Source: Cranoglanis bouderius (Eukaryota; Chordata; Actinopteri; Siluriformes; Cranoglanididae). From it: a stretch of DNA of 64,000 nucleotides. Positions 54,404 through 64,000 of the stretch are shown here, piece by piece. The notes under the pieces are model-generated. The model was not told the origin of the DNA. It did not search any database and worked only from the letters and a program-made list of their open reading frames with translations. Each line of letters opens with the position of its first letter. The first letter of the stretch is position 1. A program made the position numbers and the translations under genes. The DNA is taken from assembly GCA_023630585.1 (NCBI GenBank), contig CM042535.1, positions 36,198,899 through 36,262,898 on the forward strand, given 5' to 3'.

Positions 54404-55347
54404 GTTTAATTTCGGGATGGGTGTTAGCCCTCCTTCTCAGTTCAGAGGGTGATTTCACTCCCAGCTCCGCTTATAACCCAGCTCACTCCTCAGTCTCCAG
54501 CCCTGTCTCCTCCTCAGTCTCCAGCCCTGTCTCCTCCTCAGTCTCCAGCCCTGTCTCCTCCTCTGTTTCCAACCCAACTCACTCCACTGTCTCCTCCACT
54601 GTCTCCTCCATTGTCTCCTCCACTGTCTCCTCCACTGTCTCCTCCACTGTCTCCTATTTGATTTCCAGCCCGGTTTCCAACAACATTTTTGAATTTGTTT
54701 GTGGTTCTGGGTCTAATCCAAGTCTCCTCCCAGTTCCATACCCAGTTCTCTGCCCTATATTCTGTCCCATTCCCCAGTCTGTTTCCCAGTCTGTCTCTGT
54801 GCCTGTCTCTAATCCAGGAGCTGAATCGGAGTCCAGTCCTGGTTCTAGTCCGGGTTCCAGACAGAGCGCCAGGTCACGCGCAGCTTGGAGATCCAGGCCA
54901 AGCTCCAGGTCACGCGCAGCTCCGCGACCCAGGCCAAGCTCCAGGTGACGCGCAGCTCCGAGATCCAGGCCAAACTCCAGGTCACGCGCAGCTCGGAGAT
55001 CCAGGCCAAGCATCAGATCACGCACAGCTCCACGACCCAGGCCAAGCTCCAGGTCACGCGCAGCTCCAAGATCCAGGCCAAACACCAGGTCACGCGCAGC
55101 TCTGAGATCCAGGCCATGCATCGGTTCAGGCACCCGTCCAAGTCCTCATCCAAGTCCTCGTCCAAGTCCTCGTCCAAGTCCTCATCCAAGTCCACAACAC
55201 GACACGTTCGGCTCTGGCTGCGGGACATTGAATTGCACCAGCCTCGGGTCCAGGGGGGCAGATGTGCCAATCCTGCCCAAGGGCCCAGGTCCGCCAGAAC
55301 AGACAAAACTTGCGGCGCGTCGGGAGCCGCGCCTTGGGGTGGGGCTC
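54404..55347 (+). repeat. Low-complexity tandem repeats in the internal region, copy 2
   Basis: Same blocks as copy 1 (24-bp, 12-bp, 36-bp and 12-bp units) with fewer units in several of them. A point change in the 36-bp array ('aggtgacg', near 54,946) closes the Ser/Arg-rich frame at 54,948, so that frame is not conserved. This argues against it being a gene. Confidence 0.7.
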
Positions 55348-56481
55348 TGTTAGAGCTCTCGCCAATCGCTGCTCCGGGAAGGAGCAGCATAAATCGCTGC
55401 CCCGCTACGGAGTAGCATGTCTGCGCGCGTTCTAGCGCTATTAAAAAGAACTCTCCACTGGACAGTCCTTTCACAAAGACTCTGGTTTTGTTTACGTCAT
55501 TTCTCTTCCCCCGCTTCCTTATTTGTCCGTTGGGTTTATGTCACGTTATGTTTCCTCCCATGTTTTGTCATTGGTGTCGGATTATTGTTTCCAGGTGTCG
55601 TGTGTTTCTTCTCGTTTGCGTTTAATTTCCTTTGTTACTAAAACCCCTATTTTTGTCCACGTCTTTGCGGAGTATTGATGTCGAATAACCTAAAGGGACT
55701 CGTGATAGTTAAACGTAACGATATGCTCCTAATGATAATGATCGGTAGCGAGGAAGCTAAAGCTTCGTAGTTTGTTCCTAGGTTTTTGTTTACCAGGTGT
55801 TCCCTGGTCCTTGCGCTAGTTCTGAAGTTTTTGTTTACCCGGCGCGCCCGGGTTCCTGAATGTATGTCTCGCTACTTCCTGGATTTTGCCCTGTAAGCCT
55901 TGGGATTCCTGTTTCATGATGTTTGGGATTTTTGCCCTGTAAGCCTTTGAATTAATGTTTCATGACTTTCTGGAATTTTGCCCTGTAAGCCTTGGGATTC
56001 CTGTTTCATGATGTTTGGGATTTTTGCCCTGTAAGCCTTTGAATTAATGTTTCATGACATTCTGGAATTTTGCCCTGTAAGCCTTGGGATTCCTGTTTCA
56101 TGATGTTTGGGATTTTTGCCCTGTAAGCCTTTGAATTAATGTTTCATGACATTCTGGAATTTTGCCCTGTAAGCCTTTGGATTCCTGTTTCATGATGTTC
56201 TGGATTTTTGCCCTTTAAGCCTTTGGATTACTGTGTCATGATTTCCTGGATTTTTGCCCTGAAAGCCTTTTGGATTATTGTTTCATGATTTTCTGGTTTT
56301 TTTCTTGTAAGTGTTTTCTTCAGTGGCTAACCCCTTTTTGGAAAAGTGATGTGCTTTCCTCTGTATTTATTATGTTGATGTCCCGTCACTTTTGAATGTG
56401 CCTTTCTGTTAGTACCTAATAAACTGACCACTTTCCCCTGCGAGTGCATCCTGTCTAACTCTTATCCCCAGTGTCGTAACA
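55348..56481 (+). repeat. 3' LTR of element copy 2
   Basis: 1134 bp with about three rounds of the 'gccctgtaagcc' tandem block, AATAAA near 56,419, and GAATG immediately after it. Confidence 0.85.
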
Positions 56482-56539
56482 GAATGTGAGTTGGTTAAGG
56501 CAGTAAAAAGGGGATGGTAGAGCATGGAGTATTAAGGTG

Positions 56540-57565
56540 ACGTAACATGGCCCTAAAAAGTATTTGGACACTTAAGTCACACTTACAAATATATGAATTT
56601 CACTGCATTAAAAATGTCAAACCAAGTGGCATTTATTTTAAAGAAAGATATCACAAGCACGCTTTTCAAGCCAAAAAATCTAAAAAGCTGTTTGCAATGA
56701 ACAAATCAAACAAAAGCAATTGAAATAGTTCAACACAATGAATGCTTCAAGTGGTTTCCCCAAATTCAACTGAAAATGCAACTTATAATGACTTCTCCAG
56801 TCTCAAAATTGCTCAACCCCCTGAATAGAATCCCTCACAACAGCACAAATATGCAAAACAGGTGTTGTTTCAAGCACACTTGATGCAACTAATCAAGTGC
56901 TTCATTAGTTGCACCAGGTGTGCTTGAGCTGAAACACATGAAATACCTGAACTGGCTAGGGGTTTTTTGAGAGTCATGTTTGACTGCATGTTAGAAATAA
57001 GTCAAAAGAATTGTCCAGAAAGTTAAGAGAAGAGATCATCACCCTTCACAAACAAGGAACAGTATATAAAAAGATAGCAAAGGCACTGAATGTTCCTAGA
57101 GACACTATTGGAAGCATAGTTTGCAGGTTCAAAGTTAAGGGAACAGTGATTACACTACCTGGACGTGGCAGAAAAAGGAAGCTATCAATGGCTGCAACCA
57201 GATTTCTGAGAAGGCGGGTTGTGAAAAACGCTTGAGTGACTGCAAAAGACCTGCAGCAAGACTTGGTGGCAACAGGCACTGAGGTTTCAGTGAGCACAGT
57301 AAGGCGTGTAAATAAATAAATACAGAAGGTTTCCATGCCAGAAGGCATACACCACTAAAAAAAACAAAAGCACAAGAAAAGCACAAGAAAAGTTGTCTCA
57401 AATATGCTCAAAATCATATAAATTAGCCACAGAGGTTTTGGGATTCTGTTCTGTGGAACGGCATGATGGATCAGCGGTATGTCTGGAGGATGAAGAATGA
57501 AGGATACACTGAATAGAACACTCTGTCCACAGTCAAGCATGGTGGTGGCTCGGTGATGCTCTGTG
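56540..57565 (+). mobile_element. Tc1-like transposon relic, copy 2
   Basis: Same relic as 5305-6330. The N-terminal transposase frame is 57,011-57,235. Confidence 0.75.
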
Positions 57566-57852
57566 TAAAAAATGTAATGAATTTTCCTGCTACACAACTG
57601 CTATTTGACCATGTAGTATTAGCACATTTATAGAAGGGATTTATTTGTTTATAATTGCACTATCCGGTGTTACCCAGATGAGGAAGGGTTCCCTTTTGAG
57701 TCTGGTTCCTCTCAAGGTTTCTTCCTCATATCGTCTCAGGGACCCTTATGAAAAAGAAGTGTGCTTAATTGCATTAAAATGGTACTTTTGTGTACTTCAA
57801 ATCTTAAAAGTATACTTTTTAAAAAGTGTACTTGCAGATAATACAATTTAAT

Positions 57853-58626
57853 TTAAATTAACCGCCATTCTGATGCTTTCCAATATTTCCTGTCTTGTAA
57901 TGACCTGGGTGTTCTGGTTATCTCTACAGGAGGTTTTATAGCCAGCAGTTCTCGATCAATTATGTCTGCTTTCGTTCCTATGTACCACTCTTTGTTGTGA
58001 TGGGTAGAGTCCAGCCAAAGAGTTGCCAGTTGTCGAGTGACACCCAGACAAACACTATGCTGGTATTCTGGGACAAAACCGTTAATCATTTGAAACTTTT
58101 GTAATCGCATCAATTCTGACGGGCCTTTAATACCCTTGACTGGCAGTTCTACAGTAGCTGCCATAGCATGCTCATAATGTGCAGTTTCTGATCTGAGAAC
58201 AGGTTCTGGTCTTCTATATGGATAAGGACCTCCATCTATGTGATAGCAGAAATCACACCCATATTGTCCATTGAATTGTTTTGTGTTTCTGAGGAGTAGG
58301 CAGGCAACTGAGTCAGAGCTACATATTAATGCATACACCTTGGAAATGCACTCTACATTCTGTGAGTTTTTCCAAATTAACCCTTCCCTCTCAAGAGAAC
58401 ACAGCTCATTCACAAAAGGGGTTAGCAGCACAGACATGATAGGTTTCTTTTCACCAAAGCAAATACATGGCATACAGATATTGTTTTTTCTGTCCTTTGG
58501 CTGTAGTTCTATGACCTGACATTGAATGGGCCACACCTGGTAATTTGAGCTTCTGAAAATGGGAATTCCGTCACAATTCCACAGTAAGCTTATGTCACAT
58601 TCACCTAATTGTCCATTTTCTCTCAA
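57853..58626 (-). pseudogene. EnSpm/CACTA-like (tnp2-type) transposase fragment, copy 2
   Basis: 257 codons, still open, nearly identical to 6618-7391. The frame survives in both copies despite many substitutions elsewhere, which may only reflect how recent the duplication is. Confidence 0.6.
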
Positions 58627-58783
58627 TTTTCTATATTCAGCTCCACCCTGTATGTCATTTAGATCATTTTTCTCAGCTGTAGTCTACCTTGACAAAGTTA
58701 AACTTTGATTTTCAAGAATGTCTTTGAGCTGTGATGACAAGCTCAATACTCTGGAAAAAGTATTTTTATTTATTGTTTTTTAT

Positions 58784-58954
58784 TTTTAATAAATTTGCAA
58801 AGATTTCAAACAAACTTCTTTCACGTTGTCATTATGGGGTATTGTTTGTAGAATTTTGAGGAAAATAATTAATTTAATACATTTTGGAATAAGGCTGTAA
58901 CATAACAAAATGTGTAAAAAGTGAAGCGCTGTGAATACTTTCCGGATGCACTGT
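58784..58954 (-). mobile_element. Solo Tc1-type terminal repeat, copy 2
   Basis: Duplicate of 7549-7719, ending 'ttccggatgcactg' before TA. Confidence 0.65.
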
Positions 58955-58975
58955 ATAGATCCACACACGCTTATC

Positions 58976-60515
58976 CAATGGGGGAAAAAAAGTATTTGAT
59001 CCCCTGCTGATTTTGTACGTTTGCCCACTGACAAAGAAATGATCAGTCTATAATTTTAATGGTAGGTGTATTTTAACAGTGAGAGACAGAATAACAACAA
59101 AAAAATCCAGAAAAACGCATTTCAAAAAAGTTATGAATTGATTTGCATTTTAATGAGGGAAATAAGTATTTGACCCCTTCGACTTGGTGGCAAAACCCTT
59201 GTTGGCAATCACAGAGGTCAGACGTTTCTTGTAGTTGGCCACCAGGTTTGCACACATCTCAGGAGGGATTTTGTTCCACTCCTCTTTGCAGATCCTCTCC
59301 AAGTCATTAAGGTCTCGAAGCTGACGTTTGGCAACTCGAACCTTCAGCTCACTCCACAGATGAGTGATTTAATGGGATTAAGGTCTGGAGACTGGCTAGG
59401 CCACTCCAGGACCTTAATGTGCTTGTTCTTGAGCCACTCCTTTGTTGCCTTGGCTGTGTGTTTTTTGTCATTGTCATGCTGGAATACCCATCCATGACCC
59501 ATTTTCAATGCCCTGGCTGAGGGAAGGAGGTTCTCACCCAAGATTTGACGGTACATGGCCCCGTCCATCGTCCCTTTGATGCGGTGCAGTTGTCCTGTCC
59601 CCTTAGAAGAAAAACACCCCCAAAGCATAATATTCCCACCTCCATGTTTGACGATGGGGATGGTGTTCTTGGGGTCATAGGCAGCATTCCTCCTCCTCCA
59701 AACACGGCGAGTTGAGTTGATGCCAAAGAGCTCGATTTTGGTCTCATCTGACCACAACACTTTCACCCAGTTCTCCTCTGAATCATTCAGAAAAATTTCG
59801 GATGGGCCTGTACATGTGCTTTCTTGAGCAGGGGGACCTTGCGGGCGCTGCAGGATTTCAGTCCTTCACGGCGTAGTGTGTTACCAATTGTTTTCTTGGT
59901 GACTATGGTCCCAGCTGCCTTGAGATCATTAACAAGATACGCCTGTATAGTTCTGGGCTGATTCCTCACCGTTCTCATGATCATTGAAACTCCACGAGGT
60001 GAGATCTTGCATGGAGCCCCAGACCGAGGGAGACTGACAGTTATTTTGTGTTTCTTCCATTTGCGAATAATCGCACCAACTGTTGTCACCTTCTCACCTC
60101 TACAATCTTGTCTCTGACATCCTTGGGCACCTCTTTGGTGTTGGCCATGGTGGAGAGTTTGGAATCTGATTGATTAATTGCTTCTGTGGACAGGTGTCTT
60201 TTATACAGGTAACAAACTGAGATTAGGAGCATTCCCTTTAAGAGAGTGCTCCTAATCTCAGCGCGTTACCTGTGTAAAAGACACCTGGGAGCCAGAAATC
60301 TTGTTGATTGATAGGGGATCAAATACTTATTTCCCTCATTAAAATGCAAATCAATTTATAACTTTTTTGAAATGCGTTTTTCTGGATTTTTTTGTTGTTA
60401 TTCTGTCTCTCACTGTTAAAATACACCTACCATTAAAATTACAGACTGATCATTTCTTTCTCAGTGGGCAAATGTACAAAATCAGCAGGGGACCAAATAC
60501 TTTTTTCCCTCACTG
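58976..60515 (-). mobile_element. Tc1/mariner transposon, copy 2 (further damaged)
   Basis: Duplicate of 7741-9281. The DNA-binding half is 59,787-60,089. The catalytic half starts at 59,766 but is cut short at 59,344, because the IENLW region with the catalytic Glu is altered ('cagatgagtgatttaatggg', 59,356-59,375). Confidence 0.87.
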
Positions 60516-61449
60516 TACATACTGCCAATTATTATCTGGCAACCTACTGGTCAGGAAATAAAGGGACACATGTTTCAATACTGTTGTCATTCTGATCAGT
60601 GCCCCACAACTATTAGACAATTATTATTATAAACTATTATTAATTAAAATGAATCGCATCTTTCGATGTAACGTGTGATGAGACGTTATGTTATGTGTTA
60701 TGAAGTACTGATCACTCAGCGAAGTCGCTATTACCATAGTCATGAGAATATTGGGAACTTTCCAACCAAGAATAATGAGACTTATCTTTTTTTTTTCTTT
60801 TTTTTTTCTTTTCGGTCATGCATTTCACTTATGCTTATGCTTAGTACGTATTCATAAAGAGTAAGCAGAACCAAAGACTAAAATAGGACTCTTCACCGCA
60901 TTTCTGTCGAACGTGAGCAATGAGCAAAAGCCTGGAACCCCGTGGACACGAATAATTACGGTACTCGAGTTCTCCTCAATCCATCGCTGCGTGAATAAAT
61001 TATGCAAATTATTGGTGTATTTTTCTAATGTTTTCTGCTTTTAGTTATACTAATGTTTTGTATTTTTTTGTCATGTTCAGTAATTTGTTATGTTATTTAG
61101 AGATCATCCTTTTACTTGCATAATTTGGATGAGTTAATTAGTCCTCACCATTTTTTTGTGATGTGTGTTATTTAATGAAGTACATGTGAGTACGTGGTTT
61201 GACGCACTTTCTGCTCATTGCATGAAAACCGGAAATCGGGAAAATCTTGAAGTCGGATTGGGCCCATCCGGTAAGTCGGGGCCCCAGGCGACCGCCTGTT
61301 TCGCCTGTTGGACGGGCCGGCCCTGATCACATGTTGACCTCGGCCAACAAAAAGCTTTTTGTTCTCCGTCGGTGAAAGAAATATTTTGTCCGAGACCCTG
61401 AACTGGTAACCATCCATACAGGATATGTGCGCCCTGTGCACTTCCTGTT

Positions 61450-62005
61450 TGGCACAGTTCTTTGACTGCAGATCAAGTTAAAAGGCTGAAAAGTGTGCAG
61501 ATATGGGTTTGTAAAATTATACTTGGTCAAAGGTATTTAGGGCACTCGGATGCTCTCTGTCTCCTTGGACTGTGCACTCTAGCAGAGAGACGAATTCGAC
61601 TGAGTCTCGACTTTGCCAGAAAGCTATTCAAGTCTAGTTTCAGAGACTGGCTACCCCTGCTCAGGGAGGAGCTTACAGGTCACCAGACAAGGAACTCAAA
61701 TAATCTGACAATCCCAAGATGTCGAACTGAGAGATATCGGAGATCACCCATTTCCTATATGTGCAGACTTCTAAATGATTGTGGATTTTAGAAATTACCT
61801 TTGTAATATGGGGTGTTTGATGTTAGATTAGTAATCTGTATATCTTAATACTGTATGTTTTTCAATTTTGTTTATTTTAAATTGTGGTTTAGGTAGTATT
61901 GACGTTTTATCGTAACAGCGAAATAAGTCAGTGTTCTTCACTGACGAACGTCTAGAAGAACCTGTAATAATGCTGAAAAAGTCAATAAACAATAATAAAC
62001 AATAA
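61450..62005 (+). mobile_element. 5'-truncated LINE 3' end, copy 2
   Basis: Duplicate of 10,215-10,770. Open frame 61,462-61,791. Confidence 0.62.
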
Positions 62006-63605
62006 GTCCATTTGCTAGTTTTTACTACAGGAGCAATAAAGTCAGAAAACCTAAAGCTACAGGACGTAAGATTGTAGAATTTAGAAAAACCCCTCATTGT
62101 AGAGAAATGCTATTGTAAACTACAGTTGTACAATAATAAAAGAAATAGAGCTCTTCTACCACCTAAATCCGATGATTACACATTTATCTGCACAAACGCA
62201 CTTCATTAGTGGCAGATTATGATCTCTAATAGGTGGATGCTATATTTAAGTCAAGACGTTACAGGTAGAAATGGTCACATCAGTCATTTTTCAGATTTTT
62301 TTTTTTCATAAATTGCATATATAACATGTCTCCTCTGTAGAAATAAACATGTCAAATCTCAATGTCTCATAACTCAACTTTCAACATACTGTCAGGTCAA
62401 CGGCGTTGGTGAACTCAGTCTCCCAGAACACACAGCGGCCTTCAAACGTGGCCGCCTCGGACTGCACTCCCCAGAACAGGCCCGTGCACAGACATTTGGG
62501 GGGGGGGGCAGGGACTCGACTGAATATCTTTTAATTACTTACACATTTATTTATTTATTTTAATATCCATACACTCGTGCAGGTGTTTAATACTCAATAG
62601 AGTTCTAGAAAATTACCAATTCACAAAGCGACAATGGTCTTTATTATTCACTAGTTCTACATAAGGGCAATTTTTGTCTAGCCTTGTTAAATGTATGTGA
62701 ATGAATGAATGAATTTATTGATTAAATTCCATGTCAAATTCATTTTATTTTGAAATGTAATTATACATGAAATCTAATCAATAAATTCATTGACAATAAT
62801 AAGACGCTATAGGGCTGTTACCAATCACATGAAATCAGTATCAACAAAACACAGACTGTTCATGGAGATCATTAGGAAAACATCAATGAGAAAATGGAAC
62901 AAAATCAGCAAATACAAATCAAACAGTGAGACACTGGCAGTCAGTCTGCTTTCTATATGTTTATTAGCAATAGAAGGATACAGATATACTCCAGAACAGA
63001 CAAGTACAAAGTACAAAATTATAAGATAATCCTTTATGGATCATGAAGTTGTCACTGCATAGCACGGAGGATTCACTTGTGGAAACACCTTCCCTTCTTA
63101 CATCTCCTTCCCACTGCCTCCTCAACTGTTTCTCTTTGGGAAACCTTCAACGTGTGAGAAAGGTTAGCCAGCCAACTAACTACAGCAAGATTCACAATAT
63201 GTCAGACGCTCGGCCGAAACGAGGAGAAAAACATTTGGAGAAAAACGGCAATATAGATGAAAATCTCGATTATGGGTAATTTAGTTTATAATACAAAGTA
63301 TAATATAAGCTGAGACTTTATAAGAAATCATGTAAACTTTGTGTAAGTTATTAATATTCTGGGTCTGGTGGCAAATTAGCTGTCAACATAATGTTATAAC
63401 GACCAAATACAACCAGAAACAACTGTTCAGTCTTACCTGTGAAAGGTAATTCCCCGAGATCTGGATTGGATTGTGTGATGGTTTCTTCAGCCCCAAGCTG
63501 CACACGAGTCTGGCATCTTTTCTCCAGTCCAGTTATGAGATTTATGGCATGTTTCCCGGTCCAATATGGCGGCGATGTTGACGTACGAACCAGCTGCCAA
63601 TGCGG
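62006..63605. other. No gene seen, copy 2
   Basis: Equivalent of 10,771-12,350. It has a small (TGAA)n run near 62,699-62,713 and a slightly different layout around 62,660-62,760. Confidence 0.45.
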
Positions 63606-63610
63606 CGTCT

Positions 63611-63841
63611 GTGTATTTATATGTCTGTGGTGCTGTGGATCAAATTCAACAACCTGAATACAGAAAGCAACCAGTTACAGACCAGTTACAACACACTGAC
63701 TATAGAGAGAGACCAGTTACAGACCAGTTAAAACACCCTGACTATAGAGAGAGACCAGTTACAGACCAGTTAAAACACCCTGACTATAGAGAGAGACCAG
63801 TTACAGACCAGTTACCATGTAAATGTCCTCTATGATCAACA
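63611..63841 (+). pseudogene. C-type lectin transmembrane/neck pseudo-exon, copy 2
   Basis: Duplicate of 12,360-12,590. It keeps AGTTACAAC in the first unit, where copy 1 has AGTTCCAAC, but has the same two TAA-containing units later. Confidence 0.8.
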
Positions 63842-64000
63842 GACAATTATCAATTTTACAATTACAAGTTGCTTAGTTTTAACGTAGCCTTCAAATTTAA
63901 TTTAACACTTACACCTGCCCTCTACCAGCTGCAACATCTGCCTTTTAAAAATACTTGATTTATTTCTGTTCAAAGTGCAGTGTTTTCACAAGAAGTTCAC

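Larger units (their letters stand above)
51528..56481 (+). mobile_element. Non-autonomous Ty3/gypsy (sushi-like) LTR retrotransposon, copy 2
   Basis: Same element as 153-5,246, with GAATG at 51,523-51,527 and 56,482-56,486. The 5' LTR (51,528-52,490, 963 bp) and 3' LTR (55,348-56,481, 1134 bp) both start TGTTAG and end TAACA. Here the polypurine tract leads directly to TGTTAGAGC, with no 84-bp intervening segment, which supports this LTR boundary. Self-primer matches GCGGAGTATT are at 51,860-51,869 and 55,667-55,676, and the primer-binding site is at 52,492-52,501. Confidence 0.87.
51393..64000. repeat. Large direct segmental duplication, copy 2
   Basis: Direct copy of 1-12,749, continuing off the right edge. 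Differences from copy 1 include different stop codons in the gag-like ORF, one extra 78-bp repeat unit, about 60 bp fewer in the Pro-Ser repeat, a 3' LTR lacking an 84-bp leading segment, and a disrupted Tc1 transposase near 59,360. Because both outer edges leave the window, a tandem array with a period near 51.4 kb is possible. Confidence 0.97.

Noticed and set aside
1..64000. CRISPR array or bacterial operon
   Set aside because: Repeats are microsatellites, minisatellites or transposons, and genes have spliceosomal introns. The window is vertebrate.

Overview
The window looks like DNA from a ray-finned (teleost) fish. It holds split C-type lectin genes with GT-AG introns, many teleost-style Tc1-like transposons, tRNA-derived SINEs, hAT and EnSpm/CACTA fragments, LTR elements, and long CA, GA, GAA and GAT microsatellites. 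The species cannot be fixed from sequence alone.

Layout. Positions 1-12,749 and 51,393-64,000 are near-identical direct copies. Both run off the window, so the data fit a tandem repeat with a period of about 51.4 kb (or an assembly duplication). Each copy holds a non-autonomous LTR retrotransposon, a Tc1 relic, an EnSpm-like transposase fragment, a second Tc1 element, a LINE 3' end and a dead C-type lectin coiled-coil exon. The segment between the copies (12,750-51,392) holds the host genes. They are an intronless PSD/EFA6-like Sec7-PH gene with TATA and CRE sites (14,336-15,640, +), two complete type II C-type lectin receptor genes (15,999-19,175 and 23,595-26,348, both -), a third lacking a visible 5' end (28,880-30,481, -), and a fourth on the + strand (46,642-48,042) whose first exon may be at 33,098. 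A greatly expanded, frame-broken lectin neck exon lies at 40,055-41,290. The rest is transposon and repeat DNA.

The most unusual feature is the LTR element (about 153-5,246 and 51,528-56,481, 5-bp target duplication GAATG). Its only clear protein is a sushi/RTL-type Gag capsid region followed, where a CCHC knuckle is expected, by a zinc finger with exactly the C6H2 spacing of methionine aminopeptidase 1. Long in-frame repeats follow and no pol is seen. A 10-nt match between the start of its internal region and a site inside the LTR fits the self-priming known from the Tf1/sushi lineage. Both copies of the ORF are broken, by different stop codons.

The lectin receptors share one plan: a short cytoplasmic exon, a transmembrane plus 14-residue-repeat coiled-coil neck (one or two exons), and a carbohydrate-recognition domain on three exons. 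Exon phases are conserved, and EPN is present in all four domains. They look like a local birth-and-death family of CD209/CLEC4-like innate immune receptors.
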